NCBI GenBank assembly: GCA_900769785.1
Contig: CAAGHV010000138.1
Coordinates: 1-5,981, forward strand
DNA from: Bacteroidales bacterium
Lineage (GTDB): Bacteria > Bacteroidota > Bacteroidia > Bacteroidales > P3
Direction: 5' to 3'
Length of the DNA stretch: 5,981 nucleotides
In this document: in pieces, positions 5,755 to 5,981 of the stretch
Layout: the number at the start of each line of letters is the position of its first letter
How positions within the stretch are numbered: position 1 is the stretch's first letter
Notes under the pieces: model-generated
Database searches by the model: none
The model's input: only the letters and a program-made list of their open reading frames with translations
What the model was told of the DNA's origin: nothing
Made by a program: the position numbers and the translations under genes

Positions 5755-5784
5755 TATATATATGTGGGGGATATAAATATATCG
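5755..5784. repeat. AT/GGGG 30-mer direct repeat, copy 1
   Basis: This segment of TATATATATG, a G-rich core and GATATAAAT matches 5894-5923 at 27 of 30 positions, 139 bp apart on the same strand. It lies 4 bp before the first GTAGAGACG inverted repeat. An AT dinucleotide run precedes it. Confidence 0.75.
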
Positions 5785-5788
5785 TGTG

Positions 5789-5816
5789 GTAGAGACGCGC
5801 CGCGGCACGTCTCTAC
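5789..5816. repeat. GTAGAGACG inverted repeat, copy 1
   Basis: GTAGAGACG (5789-5797) and CGTCTCTAC (5808-5816) are perfect 9-bp complements around CGCCGCGGCA. The arms and the CGCC(A/G)CGGCA centre recur downstream. Short interspersed palindromes of this general kind are common between genes in several bacterial phyla. This copy is the most complete of the three. Confidence 0.85.
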
Positions 5817-5841
5817 GTTGGGGCGTATTGTCGGGTTGGGG

Positions 5842-5869
5842 TTGGAGACGCGCCACGGCACGTCTGTAC
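5842..5869. repeat. GTAGAGACG inverted repeat, copy 2 (degenerate)
   Basis: It matches copy 1 through GAGACGCGCC, then CGGCACGTCT, with one change in the centre (A for G). The outer arms have diverged, leaving a five-base core stem AGACG/CGTCT. Confidence 0.8.
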
Positions 5870-5893
5870 ATCGGAATTGGGTTGTTGGGGCAT

Positions 5894-5923
5894 TATATAT
5901 ATGTAGGGGATATAAATTCATCG
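5894..5923. repeat. AT/GGGG 30-mer direct repeat, copy 2
   Basis: This differs from 5755-5784 at three positions. It again lies upstream of a GTAGAGACG element, though at a longer distance (44 bp against 4 bp), with a 16-mer repeat in between. Confidence 0.75.
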
Positions 5924-5924
5924 A

Positions 5925-5967
5925 GTAAATTCGCCGCGTGAAATATGTTGCGTAAAATTGCCGCGTG
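5925..5967. repeat. Short direct repeat ending GCCGCGTG, two copies
   Basis: GTAAATTCGCCGCGTG (5925-5940) and GTAAAATTGCCGCGTG (5952-5967) match at 14 of 16 positions with a 27-bp period. The second copy runs straight into the third GTAGAGACG element. Confidence 0.7.
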
Positions 5968-5981
5968 GTAGAGACGCGCCA
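5968..5981. repeat. GTAGAGACG inverted repeat, copy 3 (cut by window end)
   Basis: GTAGAGACGCGCCA repeats the left arm and centre of copies 1 and 2. The right arm lies beyond the window. Confidence 0.75.

Larger units (their letters stand above)
5556..5981. other. Gene-free repeat island at the window end
   Basis: No ORF in this stretch has a plausible start context, composition or product; translated frames on both strands are low-complexity and follow the repeats. The content is a series of short inverted and direct repeats (listed separately), G/T-rich on the + strand in places with AT-rich runs between. This looks like a site where short palindromic elements have accumulated between transcription units. 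The island continues beyond the window. Confidence 0.75.

Noticed and set aside
5653..5928. Overlapping frames on both strands in the terminal repeat island
   Set aside because: The translations simply follow the palindromes and AT runs, and no start context or domain is seen.
5755..5981. CRISPR array
   Set aside because: The repeats are unevenly spaced, differ in sequence and are palindromic elements without uniform spacers, and no cas gene is nearby.

Overview
The window looks like chromosomal DNA of a member of the Bacteroidota, most likely Bacteroidales-like. Three things point there. One exported protein ends in a type IX secretion (T9SS) C-terminal sorting domain. The first gene has a perfect Bacteroidetes-type -7 element (TAnnTTTG) upstream. 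Most starts are preceded by A-rich sequence rather than a Shine-Dalgarno motif. All convincing genes lie on the + strand.

Layout. Positions 1-80 hold a 22-bp tandem repeat with self-complementary units, followed by AT-rich intergenic DNA with a promoter at about 359-366. Positions 409-2043 encode a full-length delta-1-pyrroline-5-carboxylate dehydrogenase (pruA), closed by a strong hairpin terminator at 2068-2104. It appears to be a single-gene unit for the last step of proline catabolism to glutamate.

A second unit follows a spacer that contains a candidate promoter and a perfect 12-bp palindrome. It comprises an ECF-like sigma factor (2326-2823), a one-helix membrane protein whose start overlaps the sigma gene by 14 nt (2810-3169), a secreted protein of unknown function (3200-3727), a tiny lipoprotein (3750-3935), and a T9SS-sorted protein with two InlB-type repeats (4012-5484). 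A terminator at 5517-5555 closes the run. The order (sigma factor, overlapping membrane protein with the topology of a small anti-sigma factor, then exported products) suggests a self-contained envelope or surface regulatory operon. No step of that regulation can be proved from sequence alone.

The stretch from about 3425 to 4010 is much more AT-rich than its flanks. It includes two perfect back-to-back hairpins inside the lipoprotein ORF, so this part of the operon looks mosaic. The last ~425 bases (5556-5981) hold no credible gene. They form a repeat island with hairpin-forming GCAACCC elements, an AT/GGGG 30-mer present twice, and three copies (the last cut by the window edge) of a GTAGAGACG-type inverted repeat.
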